64,000 nt of DNA from Pseudodesulfovibrio sp. 5S69 (lineage in GTDB: Bacteria > Desulfobacterota > Desulfovibrionia > Desulfovibrionales > Desulfovibrionaceae). This document shows positions 17,666 through 26,123 of the stretch, piece by piece (the stretch's first letter is position 1; every line of letters begins with the position of its first letter). Position numbers and translations under genes: made by a program. The notes beneath the pieces were generated by a model. That model was not told the DNA's origin, ran no database searches, and was given only the letters and a program-made list of their open reading frames with translations. The stretch is taken from NCBI RefSeq assembly GCF_037094465.1, contig NZ_CP146609.1, positions 868,001-932,000 of the forward strand, written 5' to 3'.

Positions 17666-18605
17666 GGTACTGGGCGCGAACAGGGCAACCCTGTCCGGCC
17701 CGCGCTCGAAACAGCACAGAATCCGGCAGAATGCCAAAGCCTTCGCAGGCCGGTTGCGTGAAGCCGGGTTTGGAGTCCGCAAATGGACCAACATTTCCAA
17801 CAAGCATTTTGCGGCCGTGGCCGCCAAGATGAAAGAACAGGGCGTGGGTGACGGGCGCATAGCTGAAATTTTTTCGGCAGCCCGTCACCTGTGCGAAACT
17901 TACGGCAACACCCGCATCAGCCCGACCAACGACGTGTTCGGCGTGAAACGCGGGACCATTGCCAACGCCAACAGCAAGGCGGTTGCCCCTGAATTTGTCT
18001 TGGGGGCAATCGCCAAACTGGAAGCTGAATCCTCATATGAGCACGGTCCCCGGTGTGCCGCTCAGATCCGACTTCAGTACGAACTGGGGCTCCGACGAGA
18101 AGAATCGGCGAAAGTCGATCTGATCAACGATTGGGACAAGGAAGCCCGCACTCTTCACATCCAGTATGGCTCGAAGGGTGGGCGCCCTAGGACGCTGCAC
18201 AATCTCTCCGATCGGCAGCAGGATGCTCTTGAGAGAGCTCTGCCATACGTCAGTCAATCCGACAGGCCGGGGATTCATAATCTCATGCCGAGCGGGATGG
18301 GCGACAAATGGCAGGAAAAGCTGTCCTACGCGGCTAGGCTTTGCGGCTTCACCAAGAAGGAAAGCGGGTGGACGCTGCACAGCAACCGTCATGAGCGGTT
18401 TCATCGCATGTACGTCGAGCACACGGGTTTCCAGCCGCCCAACCAGCACGAATCCGTGGAAGCCTTCCAAAAGACCGCGCGGGACACGGCTGGGGACGAA
18501 TGGCCCCGGCTCGACGCCGAAGCCCGTGACGACATCGAAGTCACTGCAGGCCATTCCCCTGGCCGCCGTGACGTATCCGATGCCTACCTTGGCAGTTCCC
18601 GTTAG
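17649..18605 (+). CDS. Integrase domain protein (Phage_int_SAM_2/Integrase_1 type)
   Basis: A 318-residue protein. The N-terminal 120 residues (SKQHRIRQNAKAFAGRLREA; NISNKHFAAVAAKMKEQGVG) form a SAM-like core-binding domain and the C-terminal part (LQYELGLRREESAKV; LHSNRHERFHRMYVEHTG; VTAGHSPGRRDVSDAYLG) a tyrosine recombinase domain with R, HxxR-like and final Y positions. This class is found in integrative elements beside a second integrase. The ATG at 17649 has AGGAAGGAG 6 nt upstream. A strong terminator follows. Confidence 0.85.
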   Translation: MKSISLVLGANRATLSGPRSKQHRIRQNAKAFAGRLREAGFGVRKWTNISNKHFAAVAAKMKEQGVGDGRIAEIFSAARHLCETYGNTRISPTNDVFGVKRGTIANANSKAVAPEFVLGAIAKLEAESSYEHGPRCAAQIRLQYELGLRREESAKVDLINDWDKEARTLHIQYGSKGGRPRTLHNLSDRQQDALERALPYVSQSDRPGIHNLMPSGMGDKWQEKLSYAARLCGFTKKESGWTLHSNRHERFHRMYVEHTGFQPPNQHESVEAFQKTARDTAGDEWPRLDAEARDDIEVTAGHSPGRRDVSDAYLGSSR

Positions 18606-18607
18606 AA

Positions 18608-18642
18608 GAAGCCCCGCCCTTTTCGGTGGGGCTTCCCTTTTT
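18608..18642 (+). terminator. Rho-independent terminator after integrase-like gene
   Basis: GAAGCCCCGCC pairs with GGTGGGGCTTC around a CTTTTC loop and is followed by CCTTTTT, three bases after the stop codon. Confidence 0.85.
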
Positions 18643-18650
18643 GGGCGTGA

Positions 18651-18739
18651 GGTTACCTGAAGATGAATCGCCTGAGCGATTCATCTTCAGGTAACCGTCC
18701 TCCCCGCCCGTCGGCTTGTGGCCGATGGGCGGGGAGGAC
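18651..18739 (+). ncRNA. Tandem-hairpin element, copy 1 (candidate structured RNA or recombination site)
   Basis: Hairpin 1: 21-bp perfect arms 18651-18671/18676-18696 with a CTGA loop. Hairpin 2: 19-bp arms 18697-18715/18721-18739 with loop region TCGGCTTGTGGCCGA. The second element has the same two hairpins at 32315-32398; stem 1 differs completely in sequence but still pairs, and hairpin 2 keeps TCGGCTTG-A-GGCCGA. That compensatory pattern argues for a selected structure. Confidence 0.55.
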
Positions 18740-18771
18740 TTTCGCCCCTCATGAGCGACTCATCGAAAAAA

Positions 18772-18826
18772 GTGAAAATACCCTATCTCGATTCCTTGAG
18801 GTCAAAGGTGCCGGTGTGATCAGACT
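18772..18826 (+). repeat. Conserved 55-bp block upstream of xis/int, copy 1
   Basis: From GTGAAAATACCCTATC to GTGTGATCAGACT, nearly identical to 32469-32523 in the second element. It lies about 60 bp before the excisionase gene in both, so it may be the xis/int promoter or a protein-binding site. Confidence 0.75.
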
Positions 18827-18885
18827 TAAGGGTTGGCTGGGAGTCCCGCAGCGGGACAGGTGTTTAACCCTTTGGTTTAGGTCGC

Positions 18886-19131
18886 ATGTCGAACGCATTG
18901 AAGGTCAAGGATGTCGCCCGAATTCTGAATTGTTCGGAAAGCCTGGTCAGGACTCCGGCCATGCTTGCCGCGCTGGGGGCTTTTCGGATCGGTAAACGGG
19001 GCATCCGATTTCACCATGAGCTGCTCAAGGCGTACATCGCCAGGGGACAGCTCGGCCATGCAGAAAAGGCGCCAATCTCGGACGAAGGCGGAAGCCGGTC
19101 CGATTTGACGGATCGTCATGGCATTTGGTAA
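18886..19131 (+). CDS. Excisionase-like helix-turn-helix protein
   Basis: An 81-residue protein. KVKDVARILNCSESLVRTPA is an HTH_17/excisionase-type helix-turn-helix, followed by a wing FRIGKRGIRFHHELLKAYIA. It is 39 bp upstream of a tyrosine integrase, the usual directionality-factor position. No other gene lies between. Confidence 0.75.
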   Translation: MSNALKVKDVARILNCSESLVRTPAMLAALGAFRIGKRGIRFHHELLKAYIARGQLGHAEKAPISDEGGSRSDLTDRHGIW

Positions 19132-19170
19132 CTTCAATGATGGTAAGCGACCTTTCCTGCAGGAGAAAAT

Positions 19171-20253
19171 ATGCCCTACAAGGAAGGAAAACGGTGGAGG
19201 GGTGTGGTGCGTTTCACCCCGACACATGGTCCGATCATCAGGCGCACGAAGTTCTTTGAAACCAAGAGACAGGCAGGGGATTGGGAAGGCGAAACCGTCA
19301 AGGCATTGAAGGTGGCCGACCAGAGAAACCCTGCCAAGGCCGATGTGATTGGCCGGGCTCTGACCGTGACGGAATGGGCGAATCGTTACCTCGATCACGT
19401 CGAGGCCACGATGTGCCGGAAGACCTACAACGAAAAACGGTTGGCTTTCCAGCGGCTGGGGGCTTTCCTCAGGGACGACCGGTCGCTGGTTGGGCGAATC
19501 AGTCTTCACGTGGCTCTGGAGCATCTGGCCATGGTCTCCAGGACGGTAACCGGGAATTCGGCGAACAAGGATCGCAAGAATCTCGCCGCTGCCTGGGTGT
19601 GGGGAATCAAGTACCTCAATCTGGACAGGGACAATCCCTTCCAGCATGTGGACAGGTTCCCCGAGGATCGCCACCCGCGCTACGTCCCGCCGCTGGACGA
19701 TTTCCGCAAGGTGGTGCACCTGGCGGGACCTCGTCGTAGGCAACTGCTGTTGCTGGCCTTCCATACCGCGCCGCGCAGGAGCGAGCTTTGGAAACTCAAG
19801 TGGAGCGAGGTCGACTTCGGATCAGGGCTTGTCGGCTACTGGACAAGGAAGCGGCGAAGCGGAAACGCGGAATTCGATGAGCTCCCCATGTCCGCAGGGC
19901 TTCGAGCCAAGCTGGCCGAATGGAAGCTGGTGTCCGGCGCCGAGGATCTGGTCTTCGGCAATCGGTTCAACGGTCTTCTGGACCCGAACAATCGGTGGCT
20001 GAAGCGGTTGTGCGCCGAAGCCGGGGTGAAGCCGTTCGGCTTTCATGGCATCCGTCACCTGGCGGCCCGAGTGGCTATCGACAACGGTGCGACCATCATG
20101 GAAGTGAAGCATCTGCTTCGGCACAAGTCCATCGCCACGACCCAGCGCTACATCCTCCGGACGAAGAAGACCACCGGTGCCGTGGATGCCCTGGATGCAG
20201 CATTGGTCGATGCGGTCGGAGGCCGAGTCCGGAAAAATGACACTTGCGGGTGA
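19171..20253 (+). CDS. Tyrosine site-specific integrase (element 1)
   Basis: A 360-residue phage-type integrase. Residues 1-50 form an arm-binding domain, 66-165 the core-binding domain, and 170-345 the catalytic domain with R202/203 (APRRSEL), H292-x2-R295 (FHGIRH), H318 and nucleophile Y327 (TTQRYI). The catalytic set is complete, so it may be active. It ends 53 bp before a tRNA-Glu 3' fragment, which is probably its attachment site. Confidence 0.95.
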   Translation: MPYKEGKRWRGVVRFTPTHGPIIRRTKFFETKRQAGDWEGETVKALKVADQRNPAKADVIGRALTVTEWANRYLDHVEATMCRKTYNEKRLAFQRLGAFLRDDRSLVGRISLHVALEHLAMVSRTVTGNSANKDRKNLAAAWVWGIKYLNLDRDNPFQHVDRFPEDRHPRYVPPLDDFRKVVHLAGPRRRQLLLLAFHTAPRRSELWKLKWSEVDFGSGLVGYWTRKRRSGNAEFDELPMSAGLRAKLAEWKLVSGAEDLVFGNRFNGLLDPNNRWLKRLCAEAGVKPFGFHGIRHLAARVAIDNGATIMEVKHLLRHKSIATTQRYILRTKKTTGAVDALDAALVDAVGGRVRKNDTCG

Positions 20254-20267
20254 CACGTGGAAAGGAA

Positions 20268-20296
20268 AAGGCCTTACGCGGTGTGCGTAAGGCCTT
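20268..20296 (+). terminator. Hairpin terminator after integrase 1
   Basis: AAGGCCTTACGC pairs with GCGTAAGGCCTT around GGTGT, 15 bp after the integrase stop, followed by a T-rich stretch. Confidence 0.7.
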
Positions 20297-20305
20297 GTAT
20301 TTCCT

Positions 20306-20353
20306 TGGCGTCCCCAAGGGGATTTGAACCCCTGTTAACGGCGTGAAAGGGCG
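20306..20353 (-). pseudogene. tRNA-Glu (UUC) 3' fragment
   Basis: The minus strand reads anticodon loop CTTTCAC, variable region, T-arm AGGGG-TTCAAAT-CCCCT and acceptor TGGGGAC-G-CCA, matching the 3' half of bacterial tRNA-Glu. The 5' half (GTCCCC start and D-arm) is absent and the anticodon stem is mispaired, so it is not a functional tRNA. This is the expected relic of integration into a tRNA-Glu gene. Confidence 0.8.
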
Positions 20354-20449
20354 CGAACAACCCACCGGAATTTATTTCAATTGGTTAACAGCACCACATT
20401 CATCACGAAAATGATAGTCCCCATTGGAAATGACACGTGGAAGACACGC

Positions 20450-20812
20450 GGCCAATTAAAAAACCAGGCCTATCCCCCCATTCATCGTGACGCCATAAAA
20501 TCCACACTTTTTCACACTGAAACCTCGTGACCCCGCCACCGAAGCCGAACTCCCTTCCCGGACCATCGAGGAACAGGTCGGGCATCCTGCCGAGGATGCG
20601 ACCGACTTGAGCCGTCTGACGTCCGGAGACCGGGCCCGCCATGGATGAACCCGGTGTCGTCATCCGGAAGAGCGCCCGCAACATATTCCCGCTTTTCCTG
20701 CATGTTGTGCACAGTGGTGGGGCCAACCCAGACGCTATTTGCCAACCGTTCTCAAAGTGCGTTAAGACTCGGGCTGCCCAGCAACATCTCCATATCTCGA
20801 CGAAGGACACGC
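20450..20812. other. Gene-free stretch upstream of PAS gene
   Basis: No supported gene, terminator or repeat was found here. It probably contains the end of the island scar and the promoter of the PAS gene; no clear -35/-10 pair was identified. Confidence 0.4.
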
Positions 20813-22090
20813 ATGCCGGATTCCAGTGCAAAAACGGACAACCAGTTCGAAGAAAAAATACTGGCCAAGTATTTTGAAGAACTTCCCGGCATTGTCTGGC
20901 GAATTGACGTGGTCAGCAACGAGATCACCTTCCTGAACAAATACGCGGCCTCTCCCGAGGGCGAACGGATTAGGGCCATGCTGCAGAATCCGCAGGTCCC
21001 CCAGGAGGTCGTCCTCTCCGAAGACCGGCAGCAATTCTGTTCCTGCCATCAGTTGATCCTCAGCCGCAGGAAAACGGCTTGTTCGTTCCGGGTGCGCACG
21101 GAATCCGGGCGGATGAAGTGGTTCAAGCTGATGAGCATGCCCGATCCGGCCTACCCGCGTTGCTCCCTGGGGCTTCTCATGGACATCTCCGTCCATGCGG
21201 AGGCCATTCTCAAGGCCTCCGGGAGCCCCAAGCTGGCGGACAAAATCGACTTGGTGGACGCCCCCGTCCTGCTGATCCGTTTCGTGGACCGGACCGTCCA
21301 TCTGGCCAACCAAGCCGCCCGGCAACTCCTGGGGCACGACGAACAGGCCCTGTCGCGCCTGACCCTGCAGGATCTGCTGCGGGACAATCCAGACACCGCC
21401 CTGTACCAGATCTACGAGGAGCTCATCTTTTCGGACCACTGGAACGGCGACCTGCTCATAACCGACGCACAGGGCCGGAGTCATCTCTGTACCGCCCACA
21501 TCCAGGCGGTTGCGCGCCAGGAGGACAATCTCCTCTGGGTGACCTTGTACCACCACAACAACTGCACGGCCTGCGAGGGGTTGCCCGTGCGGGGCAACGA
21601 CATCGTGTCTCCGGGGTTCTCCAAGGCCTCGCTACGGCGCTGCGCCTCCGTCAAGACGCTGCTCAAGGCCCTGCTCAAGGCCCTTCCCGAGAAATCCCCC
21701 ACCGACGGCCTGCTGCTGTCGCGCATCTTCATCAGCAGGAACGTCGTGTCGGTCACCGGCGTGGGCGCTCCGTTCGACAAGGACCCCGAGGAACTCGCGC
21801 ATCCCTACGAGGGATCCATCGCGGAAAGCATCCTGCGCTTCAATCAGCCCAGTCACGTGGTGGCGGAAACATCCAAGAGCATCAAGGCCATCGACTGGGC
21901 CCTGTTCATCCCCCACGGCATCCGCTCCTATTACGCCCAGCCGTTTTTCACCGACGGCGAGTTGACCTACGTGCTGATCTTCTGCTCGACCGAGCCCGAC
22001 GGCTACGATCCGGACTCCGACGCTCCGCTGAAGGCACTGCACCAGGAGTTCCTCGTCAATCTGGAACGCTGCCTGGCCCGGAAGCGCTGA
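20813..22090 (+). CDS. PAS-domain sensory protein without recognised output domain
   Basis: A 425-residue soluble protein. The first PAS-like region (LPGIVWRIDVVSNEITFLNK) and a second (LVDAPVLLIRFVDRTVHLAN...ARQLLGHDEQALSRLTLQDLL) are readable. The last 170 residues (SPTDGLLLSRIFISRNVVSV; HPYEGSIAESILRFNQPSHV; IRSYYAQPFFTDGELTYVLI) look GAF-like. No kinase, GGDEF or HTH is seen. The ATG at 20813 has AAGGA upstream. A GntR operator lies 4 bp after its stop, so the following regulator may control transcription past here. Confidence 0.68.
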   Translation: MPDSSAKTDNQFEEKILAKYFEELPGIVWRIDVVSNEITFLNKYAASPEGERIRAMLQNPQVPQEVVLSEDRQQFCSCHQLILSRRKTACSFRVRTESGRMKWFKLMSMPDPAYPRCSLGLLMDISVHAEAILKASGSPKLADKIDLVDAPVLLIRFVDRTVHLANQAARQLLGHDEQALSRLTLQDLLRDNPDTALYQIYEELIFSDHWNGDLLITDAQGRSHLCTAHIQAVARQEDNLLWVTLYHHNNCTACEGLPVRGNDIVSPGFSKASLRRCASVKTLLKALLKALPEKSPTDGLLLSRIFISRNVVSVTGVGAPFDKDPEELAHPYEGSIAESILRFNQPSHVVAETSKSIKAIDWALFIPHGIRSYYAQPFFTDGELTYVLIFCSTEPDGYDPDSDAPLKALHQEFLVNLERCLARKR

Positions 22091-22093
22091 TTT

Positions 22094-22104
22094 TGGTCCA
22101 ACCA
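22094..22104. promoter_or_regulatory. GntR-type operator site O1
   Basis: TGGT-CCA-ACCA, an 11-bp palindrome, the first of three similar sites upstream of the FadR/GntR gene. Confidence 0.5.
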
Positions 22105-22250
22105 CCTCGGCCCGTCCGACCGTCTCCGTCCCGTAACAGGGGCAGGTGTCGGGTTTTTTTGCGTTCTTCGCGGTCTGTCGGCCTTTCCCATAATTCCATA
22201 GAAAATTAAGGCGGTTCCCGAAACCGGGCACGCCTTTCGATTTCGTGTTC

Positions 22251-22276
22251 CCCAATCTGGTTGGACCAGTTTTGGG
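22251..22276. promoter_or_regulatory. GntR-type operator site O2
   Basis: CTGGT-TGG-ACCAG at 22257-22269 inside a larger dyad CCCAA...TTGGG (22251-22276). The same 13-bp palindrome recurs exactly at 22363-22375. Confidence 0.65.
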
Positions 22277-22362
22277 CATTTATTCGTGTTTACCCTTGCC
22301 ATCTACATTTTTGAAGCCGTAATGCTGTTTTAGAACAGGCAAGCGAAAGTTGTAACCCAAAA

Positions 22363-22375
22363 CTGGTTGGACCAG
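22363..22375. promoter_or_regulatory. GntR-type operator site O3, abutting the regulator start
   Basis: CTGGT-TGG-ACCAG ends 2 bp before the regulator ATG (22378), so occupancy would block its own expression or translation start region. The TGGTnnnACCA form matches FadR-subfamily operators. Confidence 0.65.
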
Positions 22376-22377
22376 AT

Positions 22378-23058
22378 ATGCAAACAACAACACAGCGTCC
22401 TATTATTTGCCGTAAGATGGTGGACATGCTCAACGGCGGAACCTTTGCCGTCGGCGACAAGCTGCCCGGGGAGCGCCGACTGGCCGCCATGTTCGAAACG
22501 AGCCGGAACACCGTGCGCGAGGCCCTCTGCAATCTCGAATCCATGGGCTATCTCGAAATCCGGGAGAAGAGCGGCTGCTACCTGAAGAGCCTGGAGGGCC
22601 GCCTGAACTGGGAGAGCCTGCGCGTCCGCACGAACGCGGCCGCCTTCCGCCAACTGATCGAGGCGTTGAGCCTGATCGCGCCCGGCCTGGCCCGCTCCCG
22701 GGCGGGCAAGCTCTCGGCCTCGGACATTGCCAGGCTGGAGCGGGCCACGGCCGACATCGGCCAGACCATCGTCAACTCGGACCTGCCGACCATCGGGCAC
22801 CGCTTCATCTATTTCTATCTCGCCCTGGCCGAAATCGCGTCCAACGACTATCTCACGCTGTTCCTCAAGGAGCTGGGCATGGCCTCCGCCACCCTCTCGA
22901 ACAGCGGGGGAGGGCTCGCCGAGGTGCAGGTGGACTCCCTGTTCGCCTACCATGTCGAGCTGTTCAACGCGCTCAAGGGCGGTCAGGCGGACAGCGCCGA
23001 GCAGTTGGCCAAGGAGTGCGTCCAGGCCCTGCGTCGGCTGGTCTCGCCCGAATACTGA
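22378..23058 (+). CDS. FadR/GntR-family transcriptional regulator
   Basis: A 226-residue regulator. The N-terminal winged helix has GDKLPGERRLAAMFETSRNT then VREALCNLESMGYLEIREKS, the GntR signature; the C-terminal helical FCD domain (about 80-220) carries HRFIYFYLALAEIASNDYLT and AYHVELFNAL, with His residues that often bind a metal and an organic acid. Three palindromes upstream, one touching its start, indicate autoregulation. It heads an operon reaching 29492. Confidence 0.92.
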   Translation: MQTTTQRPIICRKMVDMLNGGTFAVGDKLPGERRLAAMFETSRNTVREALCNLESMGYLEIREKSGCYLKSLEGRLNWESLRVRTNAAAFRQLIEALSLIAPGLARSRAGKLSASDIARLERATADIGQTIVNSDLPTIGHRFIYFYLALAEIASNDYLTLFLKELGMASATLSNSGGGLAEVQVDSLFAYHVELFNALKGGQADSAEQLAKECVQALRRLVSPEY

Positions 23059-23091
23059 TTCCCCCGCTCGAACCGCAGGTCGGGTTGCACG

Positions 23092-23307
23092 ATGAAACGA
23101 AGAGAATTTTTCAGCCGATTGATGCCCTTCGGCGGCCAGGCCGGGGAGCAGCCCCGGGGCACTGCACAATCAACGGAAACGACCACGCCCATGACGGAAA
23201 AGGAGCTTTTCCTTCGCGCCATGGCCATGGGCATCGATCCGGCTACCGTCACCCCTGAACAACTGGAAACCCTGATTTCGAAATCTGCCCCCACAACAAC
23301 ATTGTAA
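23092..23307 (+). CDS. Small conserved-looking protein in GntR operon
   Basis: A 71-residue protein starting MKRREFFSRLMPFGG, reminiscent of a truncated twin-Arg leader but lacking a hydrophobic core. The C-terminal half is a helical PMTEKELFLRAMAMGIDPAT. It lies 33 bp after the regulator and 63 bp before the membrane protein. I do not recognise a family. Confidence 0.6.
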   Translation: MKRREFFSRLMPFGGQAGEQPRGTAQSTETTTPMTEKELFLRAMAMGIDPATVTPEQLETLISKSAPTTTL

Positions 23308-23370
23308 CAAGCAGAGTTACGGCTCGGGGACCGATCACCCCCGACCGGCCAACTTGGGTAGGAGTGTAAA

Positions 23371-24774
23371 ATGAATAACAGTAGTGTCAGCTACCTTGAG
23401 AGTCGGAAGCTGGTCAAACGCTGGAGCGGGCCTATCCCCGCGCTGGTGAACACGATCGTCATACTGGCTTTTTTCTACGCCACCTGGTGGATATTCCAGG
23501 ACCCGCGCGGGCTCATGCGCATGTATACTCCCTATGTGGGGTACATGGTCTGCCGCTGGCTCCTCATCCTCTTCATCTGGGTCGCCTACATTTTCGATTT
23601 CTGGCCGTTCAAGCGGTCCTGGCTCAAAAACACGCATCCCTTGATCAAGGGTGCGGTACTCACGCTCGTCAGCGTGGCGGCCATGGTCATCCTCATCAAG
23701 GGCTTCTTCGTCGAGATCCTCGGCAACTTCGGCATCGCCTACTTCGACCCGGCCAGGCTCGAAGCCATGGGCATCACCGACTTCTATTCCATTGAATACG
23801 CGGCCGAGGCGATCATGATGTTCGCGGCCATCGCCTCCTGGCTCTCGCCGAGCTGGGTGGTGGCCTGCGAAAACGCGCCCTGGCAGAAGCTGGACCAGCC
23901 CGCCCGCGGCATCACCATCGCCGTGGTCACCTTCTTCCTGAGCATGATCGTCTACTTCCTGACCATGCATTCGCACATGGCCATCCTCTTCTACCCCTGG
24001 CAGAAGTTCACGGCCATCTGTCCGCCGTACTGGGAGCAATTCGCCAACACGGTCTCCGGCAACTTCCACATCGCCTGGATCATGTGCTGCACCGTGGTGG
24101 TCTGGCTCTTCGAGACCATATGGGAACGCTACCCCTTCAACCTGATCAAGAACAACGCCCTGCGCAGGACCACCTCCTTCTTCGGCATCATCGCCATCGC
24201 CGTGTGCCTGTGCTTCTTCCTGTACTACGCGCAGGATCTGGTCTGGGGCGAGACCATCCGCGGCACCCGCCGCCTGATGGCCCCGGACTGGCGCTGGCTG
24301 CACGTCGGCGAGATGGCCATCTTCTGGCTCGTGCCCTCCCTGTACCTGGCCTTCTACTGCAACAACTGGCCGACCAAGTTCAGCCGGCCGGTCAACGTCT
24401 GCATCCGCACCCTGTTGAGTGCCGCCATGGCAGCCGTGGTCTACATCATCTACTACAAGACCTCCCATCTGTTCCTGGGAACCCAGAAGGGCTTTTCCCA
24501 TCCCCAGCAGTTCCCCATGATCCCGATGATCTGGCTGATCAACATCTTCCTGATCAACTTCTGGTTCATGGACGGCTGGCCGGGCTGGAAGGCCGTGCCC
24601 AAGACCGAGGTCGAGCTTGAGGAGATCAAGGAAGAGGTCGTGGCCCATGACGTCAAGTGGACGCCGGGCCTGGCCAAGGGGCTCGCCGTGGGGTTGTGCG
24701 TCGGTGTGCTGTTCTACTTCGCCCTCATCAGCATCCTGCCCTGGATCGGCGACAACTTCACCATCATCAAGTAA
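23371..24774 (+). CDS. Polytopic membrane protein, unknown family
   Basis: A 467-residue inner-membrane protein with about eleven to twelve hydrophobic spans and aromatic-rich loops (YTPYVGYMVCRWLL; PYWEQFANTVSGNFHIAWIM; GTQKGFSHPQQFPMIPM). Several His and Cys lie at span edges (MHSHM, ACENAPW, IMCCTV). It is followed 21 bp later by a Tat-exported metallo-beta-lactamase fold protein, and the two are likely partners. I cannot name the family; a transporter or membrane enzyme is possible. Confidence 0.8.
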   Translation: MNNSSVSYLESRKLVKRWSGPIPALVNTIVILAFFYATWWIFQDPRGLMRMYTPYVGYMVCRWLLILFIWVAYIFDFWPFKRSWLKNTHPLIKGAVLTLVSVAAMVILIKGFFVEILGNFGIAYFDPARLEAMGITDFYSIEYAAEAIMMFAAIASWLSPSWVVACENAPWQKLDQPARGITIAVVTFFLSMIVYFLTMHSHMAILFYPWQKFTAICPPYWEQFANTVSGNFHIAWIMCCTVVVWLFETIWERYPFNLIKNNALRRTTSFFGIIAIAVCLCFFLYYAQDLVWGETIRGTRRLMAPDWRWLHVGEMAIFWLVPSLYLAFYCNNWPTKFSRPVNVCIRTLLSAAMAAVVYIIYYKTSHLFLGTQKGFSHPQQFPMIPMIWLINIFLINFWFMDGWPGWKAVPKTEVELEEIKEEVVAHDVKWTPGLAKGLAVGLCVGVLFYFALISILPWIGDNFTIIK

Positions 24775-24795
24775 GCGGGGAACAAGGAGAATATT

Positions 24796-25965
24796 ATGAG
24801 CAACGAGAAGAAAAGCATCAGCAGGCGCGACTTCGTGAAGGGCGCCGCCACCGGCCTGGTCGTCGGCGCGTTCGCCAGCATGGGCGTGTACTCCTACACC
24901 TCCTCGGCGTACAACCGGCTGCCCAAGATCGAAAGAAAGATGCAGGACTTCGGCGCCTGCCGCAGCGTCCGGGTGACCAACATTTCCGAGACGAGTTGGT
25001 TCAACAACGCCCACCTGATCGGCGACATCCACGAGGCCGGGGGCCTGCTGGTCAACCAGTACACCCTGAACTGGGCCCCGTTCGCCAACGGCAAGGGCTC
25101 GGCCAAGGGCTCCTACGACGAGGGCATCGGCTCCATCAAGGAGCTTCTGCCCAACGACCTGCAAAAGGCCTGGGAGATCCAGAAGAAGCTGGCCCTGCAC
25201 CCGGAGAACCCGGGCGGCTATTCCTGCCTGCTGGAGGTCGAGGCCCTGGACGGCACGATCCACAAGTACCTGCTGGACACCGGTTGGTCCTACGAGTGGA
25301 TGGAGAACAGCTTCAAGCGCGAGGGCATCGACAAGATGCTCGAAGAGCAGCAGATCGAGGCCCTGTTCATCTCCCATGAGCACTGGGACCACTTCTGGGG
25401 CCTGCCGGTCACGGTCAAATACGACAACCGCATCCCCCTGTACGTGCACGACGGCTTCTACAAGGAGGGCCTCCAGTACATCAAGGACTGCGGCTACAAG
25501 GGCGAGATGACCGTCGTGGACAAGCCCATCACCGAGATCATCCCGGGCATGGCGCTGCTCAAGTTCGACGTGCCCATCATCAACCGCGTGTTCGGCGAGA
25601 CCTCGCTGGCCTTCAACATCAAAGACAAGGGGCTGCTGCTCATCTCCGGCTGCTGCCACCAGGGCATCCTCAAGTTCGCGGACTTCGCCCACGCCAATCT
25701 CAAGTACGACAACGACCGGTTTTACGGCATATACGGCGGGCTCCACATCTCCCCCTTCGAGGACTGGGACCCCAAATACGACGACCTGGTCATCTCGCTC
25801 GGCCAATGGGGCTTCGAGCGCATCGGCTGCAACCACTGCACCGGCCACCTGACGGCCAAGAAGTTCATCGAGTCCGGTTATCCGGTGGTGCGCGGGACCG
25901 CCCGCTTCCGCTCGGCCTCCAAGGACTATCTCGGCAATGGAGACAAGATCAGCTTCGGCTGCTGA
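24796..25965 (+). CDS. Tat-exported metallo-beta-lactamase fold protein (COG1237-like)
   Basis: A 389-residue protein. The twin-arginine leader SRRDFVKGAATGLVVGAFA directs folded export. The MBL metal site is SHEHWDHFWGL (HxHxDH), with later SGCCHQGI and NHCTGH matching COG1237, whose cytoplasmic members act near methanopterin-type or phosphodiester substrates. Export of a holo-enzyme fits metal loading in the cytoplasm. Genes for a G3E GTPase and ExbBD/TonB follow. The substrate is unknown. Confidence 0.88.
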   Translation: MSNEKKSISRRDFVKGAATGLVVGAFASMGVYSYTSSAYNRLPKIERKMQDFGACRSVRVTNISETSWFNNAHLIGDIHEAGGLLVNQYTLNWAPFANGKGSAKGSYDEGIGSIKELLPNDLQKAWEIQKKLALHPENPGGYSCLLEVEALDGTIHKYLLDTGWSYEWMENSFKREGIDKMLEEQQIEALFISHEHWDHFWGLPVTVKYDNRIPLYVHDGFYKEGLQYIKDCGYKGEMTVVDKPITEIIPGMALLKFDVPIINRVFGETSLAFNIKDKGLLLISGCCHQGILKFADFAHANLKYDNDRFYGIYGGLHISPFEDWDPKYDDLVISLGQWGFERIGCNHCTGHLTAKKFIESGYPVVRGTARFRSASKDYLGNGDKISFGC

Positions 25966-26123
25966 CCGGTCCGGACGAAAACGACAACAGGATGTGCGAA
26001 CGGGTGATCCGCCGGACGTGAAACCGGTTGGCCGACACCCAGAAAATATCCGTGCAACCCCATCCCCATCAGGCCCGGTCCGCCGTTACGGCGGGCCGGG
26101 CCGCCCCCAAACGAGGTACCGCC

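Larger units (their letters stand above)
20238..20449 (+). repeat. AttP-like site: core flanked by TGACAC arm repeats
   Basis: Arm repeats TGACACTTGCGGGTGACACG (20238-20257, inside the integrase 3' end) and TGACACGTGGAAGACACG (20431-20448) flank a core TGTTAACGGCGTGAAAGG (20333-20350). The left island border at 3438-3567 has the same core and right arm. The layout fits integrase arm and core sites. Confidence 0.5.

Noticed and set aside
20306..20353. A complete tRNA-Glu gene
   Set aside because: Only the T-arm and acceptor 3' side are intact; the 5' half is absent and the anticodon stem does not pair, so it is a fragment.
23335..25848. An 837-codon minus-strand open frame opposite the membrane protein and MBL genes
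   Set aside because: Composition is that of an antisense shadow (Asp/Glu/His/Val-rich, no hydrophobic or domain pattern), while the plus-strand genes have clear spans and motifs.
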